In this document: positions 1-8,688 of the stretch, piece after piece
Position numbering within the stretch: the first letter of the stretch is position 1
How the letters are laid out: every line of letters starts with the position of its first letter
Source: 20CM-2-55-15 sp964633285
Lineage (GTDB): Bacteria; Acidobacteriota; Terriglobia; 20CM-2-55-15
Assembly (NCBI GenBank): GCA_964633285.1
Contig: CAZWGA010000016.1
Location: forward strand, 29,729 to 93,728
DNA: 64,000 nt
Direction: 5' to 3'
Program-made: the position numbers and the translations under genes
Notes under the pieces: generated by a model
What the model was told of the DNA's origin: nothing
The model's database searches: none
The model's input: only the letters and a program-made list of their open reading frames with translations

Positions 1-292
1 GTGCGAATCCTTGTTGAGAGACCTGGAGGTGGTAAGGATTGAATGGAACATTAGTAAATCGAAAAGTTCCCATCGAATCCGTTACCGCTGTCTGATCGAA
101 TCCGGTTATCGGATTTCGCAACTCCACCATAGCGCCGGCAACAACACCGCCGCTCGCATCGGCAACAGTGCCTTCAATCGTGCCGCTTGCCACGGATTGC
201 GCGGACAGAGCGCCGGAATGGAAACAAATGGCCAGGCCGGCCACAGCCAGAATGAACGCACAGAAAACACTATGAAATACGGATCGCTGCAT
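1..292 (-). CDS. TonB-dependent receptor, N-terminal part (runs off window)
   Basis: An open frame of 97 codons starts at an ATG at 292 on the minus strand and is still open at base 1, so only the N-terminus is present. A GGGAGGAC ribosome binding site lies just upstream (about 294-302). Residues 1-31 form a signal peptide ending ALSAQS. Then comes ASGTIEGTVADASGGVVAGA, the opening of a carboxypeptidase-regulatory-like beta-sandwich domain, continuing through a segment with GTFRFTNVPF. In Acidobacteriota this domain usually precedes an outer-membrane TonB-dependent beta barrel of about 1000 residues that takes up oligosaccharides or other large ligands. The barrel itself is outside the window, so the receptor assignment is inference from family architecture. 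The small exported protein at 388-681 lies 95 bp upstream in the same direction and may be co-transcribed. Confidence 0.75.
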   Translation of the reverse strand, partial: MQRSVFHSVFCAFILAVAGLAICFHSGALSAQSVASGTIEGTVADASGGVVAGAMVELRNPITGFDQTAVTDSMGTFRFTNVPFNPYHLQVSQQGFA

Positions 293-387
293 AAGTCCTC
301 CCTTGCAAATGAAAATAGAAAATGCGGCACGCAGGCGCTCGCACGAGAACGCGCGATCACCGGGTGACCAATTAATGATGATTTAGA

Positions 388-681
388 TTAAAGAGAGGAG
401 AGTTGCGGCGGCGCCCGTGAAGGGGAAAAGTCGAAGTACTCCCATCCGGCACTCCCAACTTCGGAGGCCGGACTGTACCATTCCACAGCGATTGGCGCAT
501 CGAGTACGACGGTGAACGGTACATGAAGGGATGGCAGGTCGCGAGCGAAACAGACTTCACATCGCTGCCCTGACAAATCCTGATGCCAATGGATGAGCGT
601 CAAGAACGCTGCCGCCAGCAGCGTAACTGTCAGAATTGTGGACATCCATCGGCGTGAAAGACGTGGATGTAAAACCCTCAT
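388..681 (-). CDS. Small exported/membrane protein with C-terminal RAPP motif
   Basis: A 97-residue protein with a basic N-terminus (RLSRRW), one hydrophobic segment at about residues 13-30, then a short extracytoplasmic region holding two cysteines (QRCEVC) and ending SPSRAPPQLSSL. Small proteins ending in an RAPP-like motif occur next to TonB receptors and metal-related genes in Gram-negative bacteria, but I cannot assign a named family. It precedes the TonB receptor fragment in the same orientation with a 95-bp gap, which suggests a shared transcript. There is no strong Shine-Dalgarno before the ATG at 681. An internal Met at 645 is an alternative start that keeps the membrane segment. Confidence 0.5.
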   Translation of the reverse strand: MRVLHPRLSRRWMSTILTVTLLAAAFLTLIHWHQDLSGQRCEVCFARDLPSLHVPFTVVLDAPIAVEWYSPASEVGSAGWEYFDFSPSRAPPQLSSL

Positions 682-835
682 GACTGAGCATCATAAATCC
701 GATACGGCAGATGTGTAAACCCATTCCAAGGATCTTGCTCCCAGGAGCTATTTGATTTGCGTTCCATGTGGCGTAGAACGTCAAACCAAGTTATCGTACG
801 CAAAACACGATCCTTCATTCAGGGAGCTTCAAAAG

Positions 836-1759
836 ATGAGACAGTTGAAAACCTTGGTTCTAGTCTCCGTGATTGCGCTCGGTCTCACCGCAGCGCTGGT
901 TGTTGAAGCGCAACAGCGCGGCCAGACGCTTGTGTGGGCGCCGGTTCCGAGCACGCATCCGGGGTGGACTGCTCCGAACAAACCGCATTGGAAGTTGTCC
1001 GAGTTGCTTGGTTCACACAAAGGGCAGGCTGCGTGGAAAGAGACGGTTGTTGCCGATTCTCTTCTTCACGCCGACTACATTCAATTGGCGCCGGGCACGA
1101 AGACCAAGCGGCAGTTCCAGCCGGATAATCCGATCTGGTGGGTCGTTCAGGCCGGAACGGTACAGTTCAACATTGAAGGACAGCCGCCGGTCACCGCGAC
1201 AAAAGGCTTTCTGGTTCAGGCGCCGTATCGCAACGTTTACAACATGGAAGTCATTGGCGACGCGCCCGCCCTGTTCCTCGAAGTTACGGTGACGGGATCG
1301 CCCGTGATGTATCCCCTCGATGAGACGCCGGCTCCTGTTCCCGGCATGGAGTTCGTGAAAGTTCGCATCAGCGGAAAAAAGAATTACGACGCGAGGAACA
1401 AGCCGTTCCTCGATTTCAACGGCATGATTGCCGCCGGAAAGAATCCGGCCGGCGCGTTCGTGTACGACGATCGCGCCTTCGCGAATATCATTCGAGGAAA
1501 TCCGCAGACCGACAATCCCAAAGACAAAGGACACTTCCATGAAGTTTCGGGTGAATTCTGGTTCATCCTCGAAGGCCAGATCGAATACAAGATCGGTTCC
1601 CTGCCGATTTTCCTCGCGGATCAGGGCGACATTGTCTACGTGCCGAAAGGAATGTGGCATCGCGCGCATCACGGCGGGACAGGAACGTCCACGCGTCTCG
1701 CTATGAACGGCTATCCGGAGATGCTGCACAACTATCAGCCGAATGAAGAGCTGAGATAA
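836..1759 (+). CDS. Exported two-domain cupin protein
   Basis: A 307-residue protein. The start at 836 is chosen because AGGGAG lies at 821-826 and the next residues form a clean signal peptide (MRQLKTLVLVSVIALGLT, cleaved near VEAQQ). Two beta-barrel cupin domains follow. The first, about residues 85-150, lacks an obvious metal triad. The second, about 215-290, has GHFHEVSGEFWFILEG and later PKGMWHRAHH, giving the His/Glu set expected of a metal-binding cupin. The role is unknown; it could be an extracytoplasmic dioxygenase-like or sugar-binding protein. The serine hydrolase at 1772 starts 12 bp after the stop, so the two are probably one transcript. Confidence 0.75.
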   Translation: MRQLKTLVLVSVIALGLTAALVVEAQQRGQTLVWAPVPSTHPGWTAPNKPHWKLSELLGSHKGQAAWKETVVADSLLHADYIQLAPGTKTKRQFQPDNPIWWVVQAGTVQFNIEGQPPVTATKGFLVQAPYRNVYNMEVIGDAPALFLEVTVTGSPVMYPLDETPAPVPGMEFVKVRISGKKNYDARNKPFLDFNGMIAAGKNPAGAFVYDDRAFANIIRGNPQTDNPKDKGHFHEVSGEFWFILEGQIEYKIGSLPIFLADQGDIVYVPKGMWHRAHHGGTGTSTRLAMNGYPEMLHNYQPNEELR

Positions 1760-1771
1760 GGAGATCCATTT

Positions 1772-3052
1772 ATGCGTTTGATGAAATCGACGGCACTGTT
1801 TCTGCTTCTTTTATTGATCGTCGCCCTGACCGGAGCCGCGATTGCTGAAACTCCCCGGGCCGCGAAACCCGAAGATGTCGGTATTTCTTCACAGCGGCTG
1901 CAGAGAATTCACGACCTCGTCCAACGCAACATCGATGCCGGAAGTTTCTCCGGCGCCGTGACGCTGGTTGCGCGCAGCGGCAAGATCGCTCACTTTGAAG
2001 CTCAGGGGCTGATGGATATCGAAACGAAGAAGCCGATGGTGAAAGACGCGATGTTCCGGATCATGTCGATGACCAAGCCTGTCGTCGGAGTCGCGGTATT
2101 GATGATGATCGAAGAAGGCAAGGTCCGGCTCAACGATCCGATATCGAGATTCATTCCGGAATTCAAAGATCAGAAAGTGGGCGTGCTCCTGCCCAATCAA
2201 CCCGCTGCTCCCGCAGGACAACGCGGAACCGCTCTGAAGTTCTATACCGTTCCCGCTGAACGCGAAATCACAGTCAAGGATCTGCTCACGCATACTTCAG
2301 GTCTGGTCAGCGGTCCGATCGGCAACAGCGAAAACGCGAAAGTCGCGTTGAAAGGCGCCGAGTCCAACGCCGATTACATCCCGCGCCTCGGCACAACGCC
2401 GCTTGAGTTTCAGCCGGGCACGCGATGGGCGTATAGCGCGACGGCTGCGTTTGATACTCTCGTGCGCGTTGTTGAAATTGCGTCCGGTCAAAAGTTCGAT
2501 CAGTTCGCAAGCCAGCGCATATTCACACCGCTCGGAATGAAGGATACTTTCTTCTATCCGGCCGAATCCTACAAACCGCGAATCGCCACGCTGTATTCGC
2601 GAACCGGCGGCAAACTTCAAAAGGCGAACAATCCAGCGTTCATGAATGGCGTGTTCTTTTCGGGCGGCGGCGGGTTGATCAGCACGGCTGAAGACTATCT
2701 GCAATTCGGATTGATGCTGGTGAACGGCGGACAACTCAACGGAAAGCGATTGCTCAGCCCCAGAACCGTCGAAATGATGCGCTCTGTTTTCATCCCCGAC
2801 ACGTTGCCGGGCCGCGCCCGCGGCGAAGGCTATGGCCTGAGCGTCCGCGTCGTGAATGATCCACTACAACGAGGGACGGCAATCTCGGCCGGCAGCTTCG
2901 GATGGAGCGGCGCCTATGGAACACATTTCTGGGTGGATCCTAAAGAAAAGGTCGTCGCCGTTCTGATGACGCAAACGTCCACTCCCGGAGTTACTGGCGA
3001 CTTTGAGAACGCGGTCATGCAGACCATCGTCGAACCCGCCGAGAATCATTAG
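1772..3052 (+). CDS. Exported serine hydrolase, beta-lactamase/EstB family
   Basis: A 426-residue protein with a signal peptide (about 1-25, hydrophobic run then AIAETP) and a class C beta-lactamase-like fold. The nucleophile motif S-x-x-K is SMTK at residues 99-102. A tyrosine motif (RWAYSATAAFD, near residue 220) and a C-terminal GWSGAYGTHFWVDP, which replaces the K-T-G strand of true beta-lactamases, are typical of the esterase/D-aminopeptidase branch (PF00144). It is therefore more likely an esterase, amidase or peptidase of the periplasm than an antibiotic resistance enzyme. AAGGAGAT lies just before the ATG. It ends 3 bp from the convergent pobA-like gene. Confidence 0.85.
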   Translation: MRLMKSTALFLLLLLIVALTGAAIAETPRAAKPEDVGISSQRLQRIHDLVQRNIDAGSFSGAVTLVARSGKIAHFEAQGLMDIETKKPMVKDAMFRIMSMTKPVVGVAVLMMIEEGKVRLNDPISRFIPEFKDQKVGVLLPNQPAAPAGQRGTALKFYTVPAEREITVKDLLTHTSGLVSGPIGNSENAKVALKGAESNADYIPRLGTTPLEFQPGTRWAYSATAAFDTLVRVVEIASGQKFDQFASQRIFTPLGMKDTFFYPAESYKPRIATLYSRTGGKLQKANNPAFMNGVFFSGGGGLISTAEDYLQFGLMLVNGGQLNGKRLLSPRTVEMMRSVFIPDTLPGRARGEGYGLSVRVVNDPLQRGTAISAGSFGWSGAYGTHFWVDPKEKVVAVLMTQTSTPGVTGDFENAVMQTIVEPAENH

Positions 3053-3055
3053 CGA

Positions 3056-4228
3056 TTAGTCGATCGGAAATCCGGCGTAATTCTCCGCCAGGCTGGTCAT
3101 GGCGGCGCGCGAGTTGGTCACGTATTCCAGTTCCGCAAGCTGGCGCCTGCAGTCGAACGGATTATCGGTGTTCGATTTGTGCAGCATCGAGGTCATCCAC
3201 CACGAAAATCGCTGCGCGCGCCAGACACGCCGCAGACAATCGTCGGAATAACGCTCGAGCAATTCCTCGCTCCCGTGCTGATAATAATCTGCAATCGCGC
3301 GCGACAAACGCCAGACATCGGCGATCGCCAGATTCAAGCCCTTCGCGCCGGTCGGCGGAACAATGTGCGCGGAATCACCCGCAAGATACATCCGTCCGCA
3401 TCGCATCGGTTCGGCCACAAAGCTGCGCATTCCAGTCACGCCCTTCTGCGTGATGGGACCCACATTGGGCTTCCATCCGTCCCTGCTCCCCAGGCGCGTC
3501 AGAAGCTCCGACCAAATGCGGTCATCGGGCCATTGCGCGAGATCCTCATCCGGCGCGCACTGCAGATAGAGCCTTGTCACCGCACTCGATCGCATGCTGA
3601 ACAATGCGAAGCCGTTTTGATGCAGGCTGTAGACGAGCTCCGGAGATGAAGGTGATGCATTCGCGAGAATGCCCAGCCACGCGAACGGATAAACGCGCTC
3701 GTAGATGCGAATCCGGTTCTGGGGGATCGATGGCCGGCAAATGCCATGAAAACCATCGCAGCCGGCAACGAAATCGCACTGGATCTCGTGCCCTTCCGAT
3801 TCACTGGTGAAGCGAATCTTCGGCTGGTTCGAGTCCAGGTCCTGGACGCCGACATCACCCACTTCAAACAAAAGCGGCCGGCCGGTGGCGGCGCGGGCGG
3901 CGATGAGATCTTTCACCACCTCGTTCTGCCCGTACACCGTGATCCGCCGGCCTGTCAGCGCAGCCATGTCGATGCGGCGCCGGTCTCCATGCACGTTGAT
4001 GTAGATGCCGTCGTGAGACATGCTTTCGCGCCGAAGCCGCTCGCCAACGCCACTCTCGATCAGCAGATCCACCGTGGCTTGCTCGAGTACTCCGGCACGA
4101 ACACGCTCAATAACGTAGTCCTGAGCCCGGTTTTCGATGATGACGGAGTCAATCCCCGCCAGATGCAGGAGGTGTCCCAGCATCAAACCGGCCGGTCCGG
4201 CTCCGACAATCCCAACCTGAGTGCGCAT
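3056..4228 (-). CDS. pobA: 4-hydroxybenzoate 3-monooxygenase
   Basis: A flavin-dependent aromatic hydroxylase that converts 4-hydroxybenzoate to protocatechuate with NADPH and O2 in the cytoplasm. From the ATG at 4228 it is 390 residues, close to the usual 390-394. Residues 5-14 give the FAD-binding VGIVGAGPAG. The conserved RVRAGVLEQ follows, as does GDSAHIVPPTGAKGLNLAIADV near residue 285, which binds the flavin ribityl chain. An ATG at 4237 is an equally possible start; neither has a strong ribosome binding site. It is the last gene of a minus-strand set with a secreted esterase and a tannase/feruloyl esterase, which suggests that phenolic esters are cleaved outside the cytoplasm and the freed hydroxybenzoate is oxidised here. 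No ring-cleavage gene is in the window. Confidence 0.9.
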   Translation of the reverse strand: MRTQVGIVGAGPAGLMLGHLLHLAGIDSVIIENRAQDYVIERVRAGVLEQATVDLLIESGVGERLRRESMSHDGIYINVHGDRRRIDMAALTGRRITVYGQNEVVKDLIAARAATGRPLLFEVGDVGVQDLDSNQPKIRFTSESEGHEIQCDFVAGCDGFHGICRPSIPQNRIRIYERVYPFAWLGILANASPSSPELVYSLHQNGFALFSMRSSAVTRLYLQCAPDEDLAQWPDDRIWSELLTRLGSRDGWKPNVGPITQKGVTGMRSFVAEPMRCGRMYLAGDSAHIVPPTGAKGLNLAIADVWRLSRAIADYYQHGSEELLERYSDDCLRRVWRAQRFSWWMTSMLHKSNTDNPFDCRRQLAELEYVTNSRAAMTSLAENYAGFPID

Positions 4229-4277
4229 CGTTCTCATCTGAATCGCTGGTAAGGATATCAGAGCCGGCGGCGGCAGA

Positions 4278-5258
4278 TTACCTGGTATGTTTGCTGAAGA
4301 ACGCAAAAATATCCGGCATTCCGGTCGCGATCACGCTGCCATGATCTCCTCCCGGAATTTCGTGATACTCGTGCGTCATGTTGAGTTCTTTTAATTTGTC
4401 CGCCCAGCGCCGTGTATTGGCGACTGGCACAGCAGTGTCCGCATCACCCTGAACGATGATCACCGGCATGTCTTTAATCGACGCGAGCGAGTCGGGATTG
4501 AGACCGAATGCAGCCGGAGCAATCGCTGCAATCGCAGCCCAATTCGATGGATATTTCACGCCGAGATAAAGCGTTCCCGCGCCGCCCATCGAATGACCCA
4601 TCAAATAAGTTCGGTGCTCATCGATGTTGAACTCCTTGCGCATCATCTCCAGAACATTCAGCGTGTCCTTTTCACTCACGTCACGAACTTTCGCCGCATC
4701 GGTTACCGCAGTTCCACCCGCGGTCGCCGCGGGATTTGCGCCGCGTCCCGCTCCATCTCCGCGTGGAGCCGCAGGAGGATTCGCACCGTTGCCGCGCGGA
4801 GGCGCCGCAGGATTGGCTGCGTTGGGCGCACCGCGGTTCCCACGGGGCGCACCCACAGGAATGCCATACCAACCTCCGGAGTTATACCCCATTGGCGCGA
4901 CAAGAATGTATCCACCCTGTTCGGCAAGTTCCACCGCGCGATAACTTTCTCGGACCATCGTGTTTTGATCGCCACCCAGGCCGTGCAGCGCAACGATGAG
5001 AGGACTCTTTTTATCCTTGCGCACCTTTGAGGAAACAAACACGGCGTACGGAAGGAATTCGTTCGTGTCTTTGAACACATAAACCCTCTGCTGAACGCGA
5101 GGATCGACTCGCCCGCGCTGCCCACCGCCACGAGGGGCCTGCTGTCCAGCGGCAGTTGCGGGTCCGGGTTGCTGGGCCAATTGAACCTGGGACCATGCGA
5201 TCTCAAAGCTCAGCACGAGCCCGGCAATCAGTCCCACTTTGAAAAGATGTCTCGTCAT
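4278..5258 (-). CDS. Secreted alpha/beta-hydrolase esterase (PHB-depolymerase/feruloyl-esterase type)
   Basis: A 326-residue exported esterase. The start at 5258 follows AAGGAGA and begins a signal peptide (MTRHLFKVGLIAGLVLSFEI). The hydrolase core has LIVALHGLGGD (oxyanion hole), the nucleophile elbow GHSMGGAG, an Asp in IIVQGDADTAVP and a His in IPGGDHGS, completing a Ser-Asp-His triad. An Arg/Gly/Pro/Asn-rich low-complexity stretch is inserted between the GWYGIPVGAP strand and the AVTDAAKVRD helix, where a lid would sit; a second one follows the signal peptide. This resembles the LpqC/PHB depolymerase group that cleaves polyester or feruloyl ester bonds. It lies between tannase and pobA on one strand, 49 bp before pobA. 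Confidence 0.8.
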   Translation of the reverse strand: MTRHLFKVGLIAGLVLSFEIAWSQVQLAQQPGPATAAGQQAPRGGGQRGRVDPRVQQRVYVFKDTNEFLPYAVFVSSKVRKDKKSPLIVALHGLGGDQNTMVRESYRAVELAEQGGYILVAPMGYNSGGWYGIPVGAPRGNRGAPNAANPAAPPRGNGANPPAAPRGDGAGRGANPAATAGGTAVTDAAKVRDVSEKDTLNVLEMMRKEFNIDEHRTYLMGHSMGGAGTLYLGVKYPSNWAAIAAIAPAAFGLNPDSLASIKDMPVIIVQGDADTAVPVANTRRWADKLKELNMTHEYHEIPGGDHGSVIATGMPDIFAFFSKHTR

Positions 5259-5391
5259 AGTTCTCCTTATTATTAGCGTCGGGCCCACCGTCCAGTTCAG
5301 TTCGGTACACCGCTTCGCGGCCTCATTACTGCTGGCCGGTCCCCCCACGCCAGGGGAGATGGATTTCATACCATCTCCTTATTCGTGATTT
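5259..5391 (-). promoter_or_regulatory. Leader between tannase and esterase with two ribosome binding sites
   Basis: This spacer carries two copies of an AAGGAGA-type site on the minus strand. One precedes an in-frame ATG at 5369 and the other precedes the signal-peptide ATG at 5258. Starting at 5369 would add 37 non-signal-like residues. An 8-bp inverted repeat (5355-5362 with 5371-5378) overlaps the upstream site, and a CCGC-GAA-GCGG mini-hairpin lies near 5312-5322. The block between the two sites may be an inserted repeat, or a translated leader that tunes the downstream gene. Confidence 0.35.
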
Positions 5392-7017
5392 CTAGAATCC
5401 CGTACTGCATACAAAACTGGCCGCGTCATCGGTGCTGCCGGCTCCTTTATATTTCGCAACGAGCGGATACTGGCACAGCGGCCGTGAACGTGTGACCGCG
5501 CCTGACTGATCGCGGCGATTTGCCGTCAATGTCTCGGGAGCCTTTCCGTCTTCCACCCATGCGAGCAACGCTTCCAATTGTCCAGCCGGAGCCGGTCCGG
5601 CTCCGCCGCCGCAATGCCCGACTCCCGGCGCCAGAAACAACCGGATGAATTCCGAAGTCTTTTGCGGCCCTCCCATCTGTTGCTGAACGCGCTTGTAGTA
5701 ATCGATGGTTCCATCCGCCGTGATGAGTTGGTCCGCGAGTCCGTGCCACACAATCTCCTTGCCGCCGCGATTACGAAACTCTGTAAGGTCGGGGTTATCG
5801 GTTCCGATCACCTGGCCGTACTGCTCCAATGATTGATCCCATAATCGCTGGTATGCCGCAGGTGTGATCGTCGTCCAGTCGAACTGTGGATTCTGTGTGA
5901 TGAAGTATTTCAGCCAGTCCAAAGAAAAGGTGAATGCCTGCGGCTGGAGCGGCGTTCCCCGTGTGCCGGCCAATGGACTCAAATCCGCTCCCCACGGCAT
6001 CCCATACCAGAGGAAACTTCCATCTTCCTTTGCAGGACCTTGCCAGAGCTTTCGAATCACGTCCGCGTCGGCTTGCGTAAACGCGCCGCATTCGCCGGCT
6101 GATGTTCCGACAAGACTCTTCGGATCAAACGTGCAGCTCTTCGGGTTTTCGAGGACTCCATCTTTCACGCCATCGATCGCGTCGCACGCTGCGACCGCTG
6201 CTGCAGTTGCCGCCGCGAGCTTGCATTGAGGAACGGGATTCGACGCTTCCTTCATCACTACTGAACCCCAGAGCGATTGCATCATGAGCTTGGGCCAGTT
6301 AATGGCAGGAGCTCCGGATACGATGCCGTTGTAATCCTGCGGGTAACGTTGAGCCTCCATCAAACCCTGACGTCCGCCTGTCGAGCATCCGTTGAAATAG
6401 GAATAGCGTGGCGCCACTCCGTACATGGCTTCAGTCAGCGCCTTTCCGGTGACCGTCATTTCGTGAATTCCAACGTGACCGTTGTCGCGAATCGACTGCC
6501 AGTTCAAACGCCCGTCCGCACCTAAAGCAAAACTGCCGCTGCCGCCTTCATGACCTGTGTCGGTCGCGCCCGCGGCGAAGCCCTGGGCAACAGGTTGATT
6601 GACGCCTCCCGCATTACCGCCGGAGAATCCGCCCCCTCCCGTTCCCATGAACCGGCCATTCCAATTGGACGTGGGAAGGCCGATCCAGATCTTTACTTTG
6701 TCTCCTGCCGGCGGATGTGTCGTGACCGCTGTCACGCGGCAGATGCCGGGATTACTCGGATCCACTCCGGCCGACTCGACCGTGGTATTCGGCAGTGCCA
6801 AGGCCGCGAGGCTTTCACATGAACGCACCGGTTTTGCATTCGCGATCAACGGCTTTGGCGGCACAGGCGGAGGCCCCGCCGCAGCGCCGCGTCCAGCACC
6901 TGCAGCAGGTCCGCCTTGCGGCAGCCCCCGCTGACCTCTTTGACCTTGTGAATAAACTATCGAAGACAGCGTCAGGCAGATTGCGGCGACAAACAGTAGC
7001 CGGCTTTTTCGGATCAT
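5392..7017 (-). CDS. Tannase/feruloyl esterase family protein
   Basis: A 541-residue exported enzyme of the tannase/feruloyl esterase family (PF07519), which hydrolyses gallate or hydroxycinnamate esters of plant material. ATG 7017 is preferred over an upstream TTG at 7029 because GGGAGGG sits just before it and the signal peptide (RKSRLLFVAAICLTLS) begins there. An Arg/Gly/Pro-rich spacer covers about residues 28-55. The nucleophile motif is GCSTGGRQG, and a late Asp/His pair is visible in EIVWHGLADQLI and GVGHCGGG. Paired cysteines (for example near GICRV and NGCS) fit a secreted enzyme. It is the first gene of the minus-strand aromatic block and faces the GntR regulator across 184 bp. Confidence 0.88.
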   Translation of the reverse strand: MIRKSRLLFVAAICLTLSSIVYSQGQRGQRGLPQGGPAAGAGRGAAAGPPPVPPKPLIANAKPVRSCESLAALALPNTTVESAGVDPSNPGICRVTAVTTHPPAGDKVKIWIGLPTSNWNGRFMGTGGGGFSGGNAGGVNQPVAQGFAAGATDTGHEGGSGSFALGADGRLNWQSIRDNGHVGIHEMTVTGKALTEAMYGVAPRYSYFNGCSTGGRQGLMEAQRYPQDYNGIVSGAPAINWPKLMMQSLWGSVVMKEASNPVPQCKLAAATAAAVAACDAIDGVKDGVLENPKSCTFDPKSLVGTSAGECGAFTQADADVIRKLWQGPAKEDGSFLWYGMPWGADLSPLAGTRGTPLQPQAFTFSLDWLKYFITQNPQFDWTTITPAAYQRLWDQSLEQYGQVIGTDNPDLTEFRNRGGKEIVWHGLADQLITADGTIDYYKRVQQQMGGPQKTSEFIRLFLAPGVGHCGGGAGPAPAGQLEALLAWVEDGKAPETLTANRRDQSGAVTRSRPLCQYPLVAKYKGAGSTDDAASFVCSTGF

Positions 7018-7201
7018 GGTCCCTCCCAACTTTAGGAATGAGCAGCGGTTGGATATAGTACGTTCCTCTGGAAACCGTCAAGTCTAAAAGATTATCGGAA
7101 CAAAGATTATCGGCTCTGGCTCGTTTAGTTGTATTCGCATAATCTATTGAAGTACATTACCGACGCTTGCGACATTAGATAAAGGATGTGGTAAACCGCT
7201 C
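7018..7201. promoter_or_regulatory. Divergent promoter region tannase / GntR with 12-bp direct repeat
   Basis: The 184-bp spacer between the two divergent genes is AT-richer than its flanks. It contains a perfect 12-bp direct repeat AAAGATTATCGG at 7087-7098 and 7102-7113, with a period of 15 bp. A repeat at this place is a reasonable candidate operator for the adjacent GntR-type regulator, although FCD regulators more often bind short palindromes. I did not find convincing -35/-10 boxes by eye. Confidence 0.4.
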
Positions 7202-7894
7202 ATGCCTCCGACATTTCAAAAAATTGAACCCATCTCCAAGAAAGCCAGAATTGTGGTCACACTCCGGGACGCGATCCTTTCGGGCGCGATCCGGAGCGGA
7301 GAACAGATCGTGGAAGGAAAGCTTGCCCAGGAGCTTGGAGTGGGACAGGGACTGATTCGGGAAGCGCTGATCGAACTCGAGCATCAGGGTTTTGTTCAGC
7401 GAACTCCCTTCTCCGGCACGCAAGTGACGGAACTCACACTCCAGGATGCCCAGCAGATCTTTGATCTTCGTATTGAATTAGAACCCCTGGCTTTTTTCCT
7501 CGCGGGATCCAATGCGAAAGGGCAACACATCTCCGAGTTGAGGGAAATGGCAGAAAGGGCAACGATCGCGTCGAAGGCTGGCGACCTGAATTCGTTTTTT
7601 GAAAATCATCTTTTATTCCGGCGAAGAGTCTGGAAGTTATCAGGGAACAGATACCTCGAGCAGGTTCTCGAACGTGTGGTGATTCCGTTGTACGCGCTGT
7701 ACGTGATCCGGCAGTCGTATAACCTCGAGGGAATCCGCCAAACCACAATCGACTGCACCGAACATCAAGACAGGATACTTGCCGCTTACGAACAGCGAAA
7801 CTTTGAAGAAGCTCGTGAAACAGCGCGCTCCTTCCTGAAGAAGATGAAAGAGTACCTGGGCACGCGGCTCCCTCCGGCATCGACCAGCGTTTAA
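7202..7894 (+). CDS. GntR family transcriptional regulator (FCD/FadR subfamily)
   Basis: A 230-residue regulator. Residues about 12-75 form the winged helix-turn-helix with the GntR signature (RDAILSGAIRSGEQIVEGKL, then a helix with GLIREALIELEHQGFV). Residues about 90-220 form an all-helical FCD ligand domain with the acidic/His positions that usually bind a metal and a small carboxylic acid. It is divergent from the tannase-esterase-pobA set, so local control of aromatic-ester use with a phenolic acid or derived carboxylate as effector is the likely role. That link is inference from position. Confidence 0.85.
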   Translation: MPPTFQKIEPISKKARIVVTLRDAILSGAIRSGEQIVEGKLAQELGVGQGLIREALIELEHQGFVQRTPFSGTQVTELTLQDAQQIFDLRIELEPLAFFLAGSNAKGQHISELREMAERATIASKAGDLNSFFENHLLFRRRVWKLSGNRYLEQVLERVVIPLYALYVIRQSYNLEGIRQTTIDCTEHQDRILAAYEQRNFEEARETARSFLKKMKEYLGTRLPPASTSV

Positions 7895-7994
7895 AATATC
7901 GAGACTACATTTTCGTACGTTGAGACTGCTACGCTCGAATACCGCTTTTCAAGGCCAAGCCAAATCTCGTACCATTCGCGCTGAGGTGGAGGAA

Positions 7995-8663
7995 ATGAGC
8001 AGGGCTGTGGCACGAAAGATGGTGGCGGGTCTGGCTGTCATTACCGCGGTCGCGGCTTGCACGCACCATGCGGCAGTGAGCCACGCCAAAGTAAGTGAGG
8101 CGGACCTGAAGTCGATTCATCAGCCCACGCCGGATCAAAGAGCCCTGGGGATCTATCAATCCTTCAGCGATGCGGACATCGCTTTCATGACGGGGATGAT
8201 TCCGCATCACGCGCAGGCCGTCATCATGGCCGGCTGGGCGCCGAGTCACGGAGCGCGGCACGACGTGTCGGTTCTTTGCGAGCGCATCGTTGTCGGACAG
8301 GCCGATGAAATCCGGTCGATGCAGCAGTGGCTGCGAGATCGCGGCCAGCCCGTACCCGACGCGAAATCGACGCGAATGAGAATGAAAATGAACGGCGTCG
8401 AACACGACATGCTGATGCCCGGTATGCTGAGCGATGAGGAAATGGCCGAACTGGACAAAGCCCGCTCTCCCGAGTTCGACCGCTTATTCCTGCTTGGGAT
8501 GATCAAGCACCATCAAGGCGCGATTGATATGGTCAATGATCTTTTCAAAGCGTACGGCGCAGCGCAGGACGACTCAATTTACAAATTTGCCTCGGATGTG
8601 TTTGCCGACCAGTCGATCGAGATCGAAGTGATGCACAAGATGCTCGCGGCCGGCACCAAATGA
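7995..8663 (+). CDS. DUF305 family lipoprotein
   Basis: A 222-residue protein starting at ATG 7995 after GGAGG. A lipobox (AVAAC) at about residues 15-19 marks it as a lipoprotein. Two DUF305 ferritin-like helical repeats follow, each with the family's Met/His-rich signature: FMTGMIPHHAQAVIMAGW and LLGMIKHHQGAIDM, plus MRMKMNG and DMLMPGM. The His/Met content suggests copper or other metal binding in the periplasm. The LVIVD-repeat protein follows 25 bp downstream on the same strand. Confidence 0.85.
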   Translation: MSRAVARKMVAGLAVITAVAACTHHAAVSHAKVSEADLKSIHQPTPDQRALGIYQSFSDADIAFMTGMIPHHAQAVIMAGWAPSHGARHDVSVLCERIVVGQADEIRSMQQWLRDRGQPVPDAKSTRMRMKMNGVEHDMLMPGMLSDEEMAELDKARSPEFDRLFLLGMIKHHQGAIDMVNDLFKAYGAAQDDSIYKFASDVFADQSIEIEVMHKMLAAGTK

Positions 8664-8688
8664 TGAATCACCGGATGGAGTCCTTCTT

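Noticed and set aside
1772..3052. Beta-lactamase conferring drug resistance
   Set aside because: It has the S-x-x-K motif but lacks the K-T-G strand of true class C enzymes; the esterase/peptidase branch fits better.
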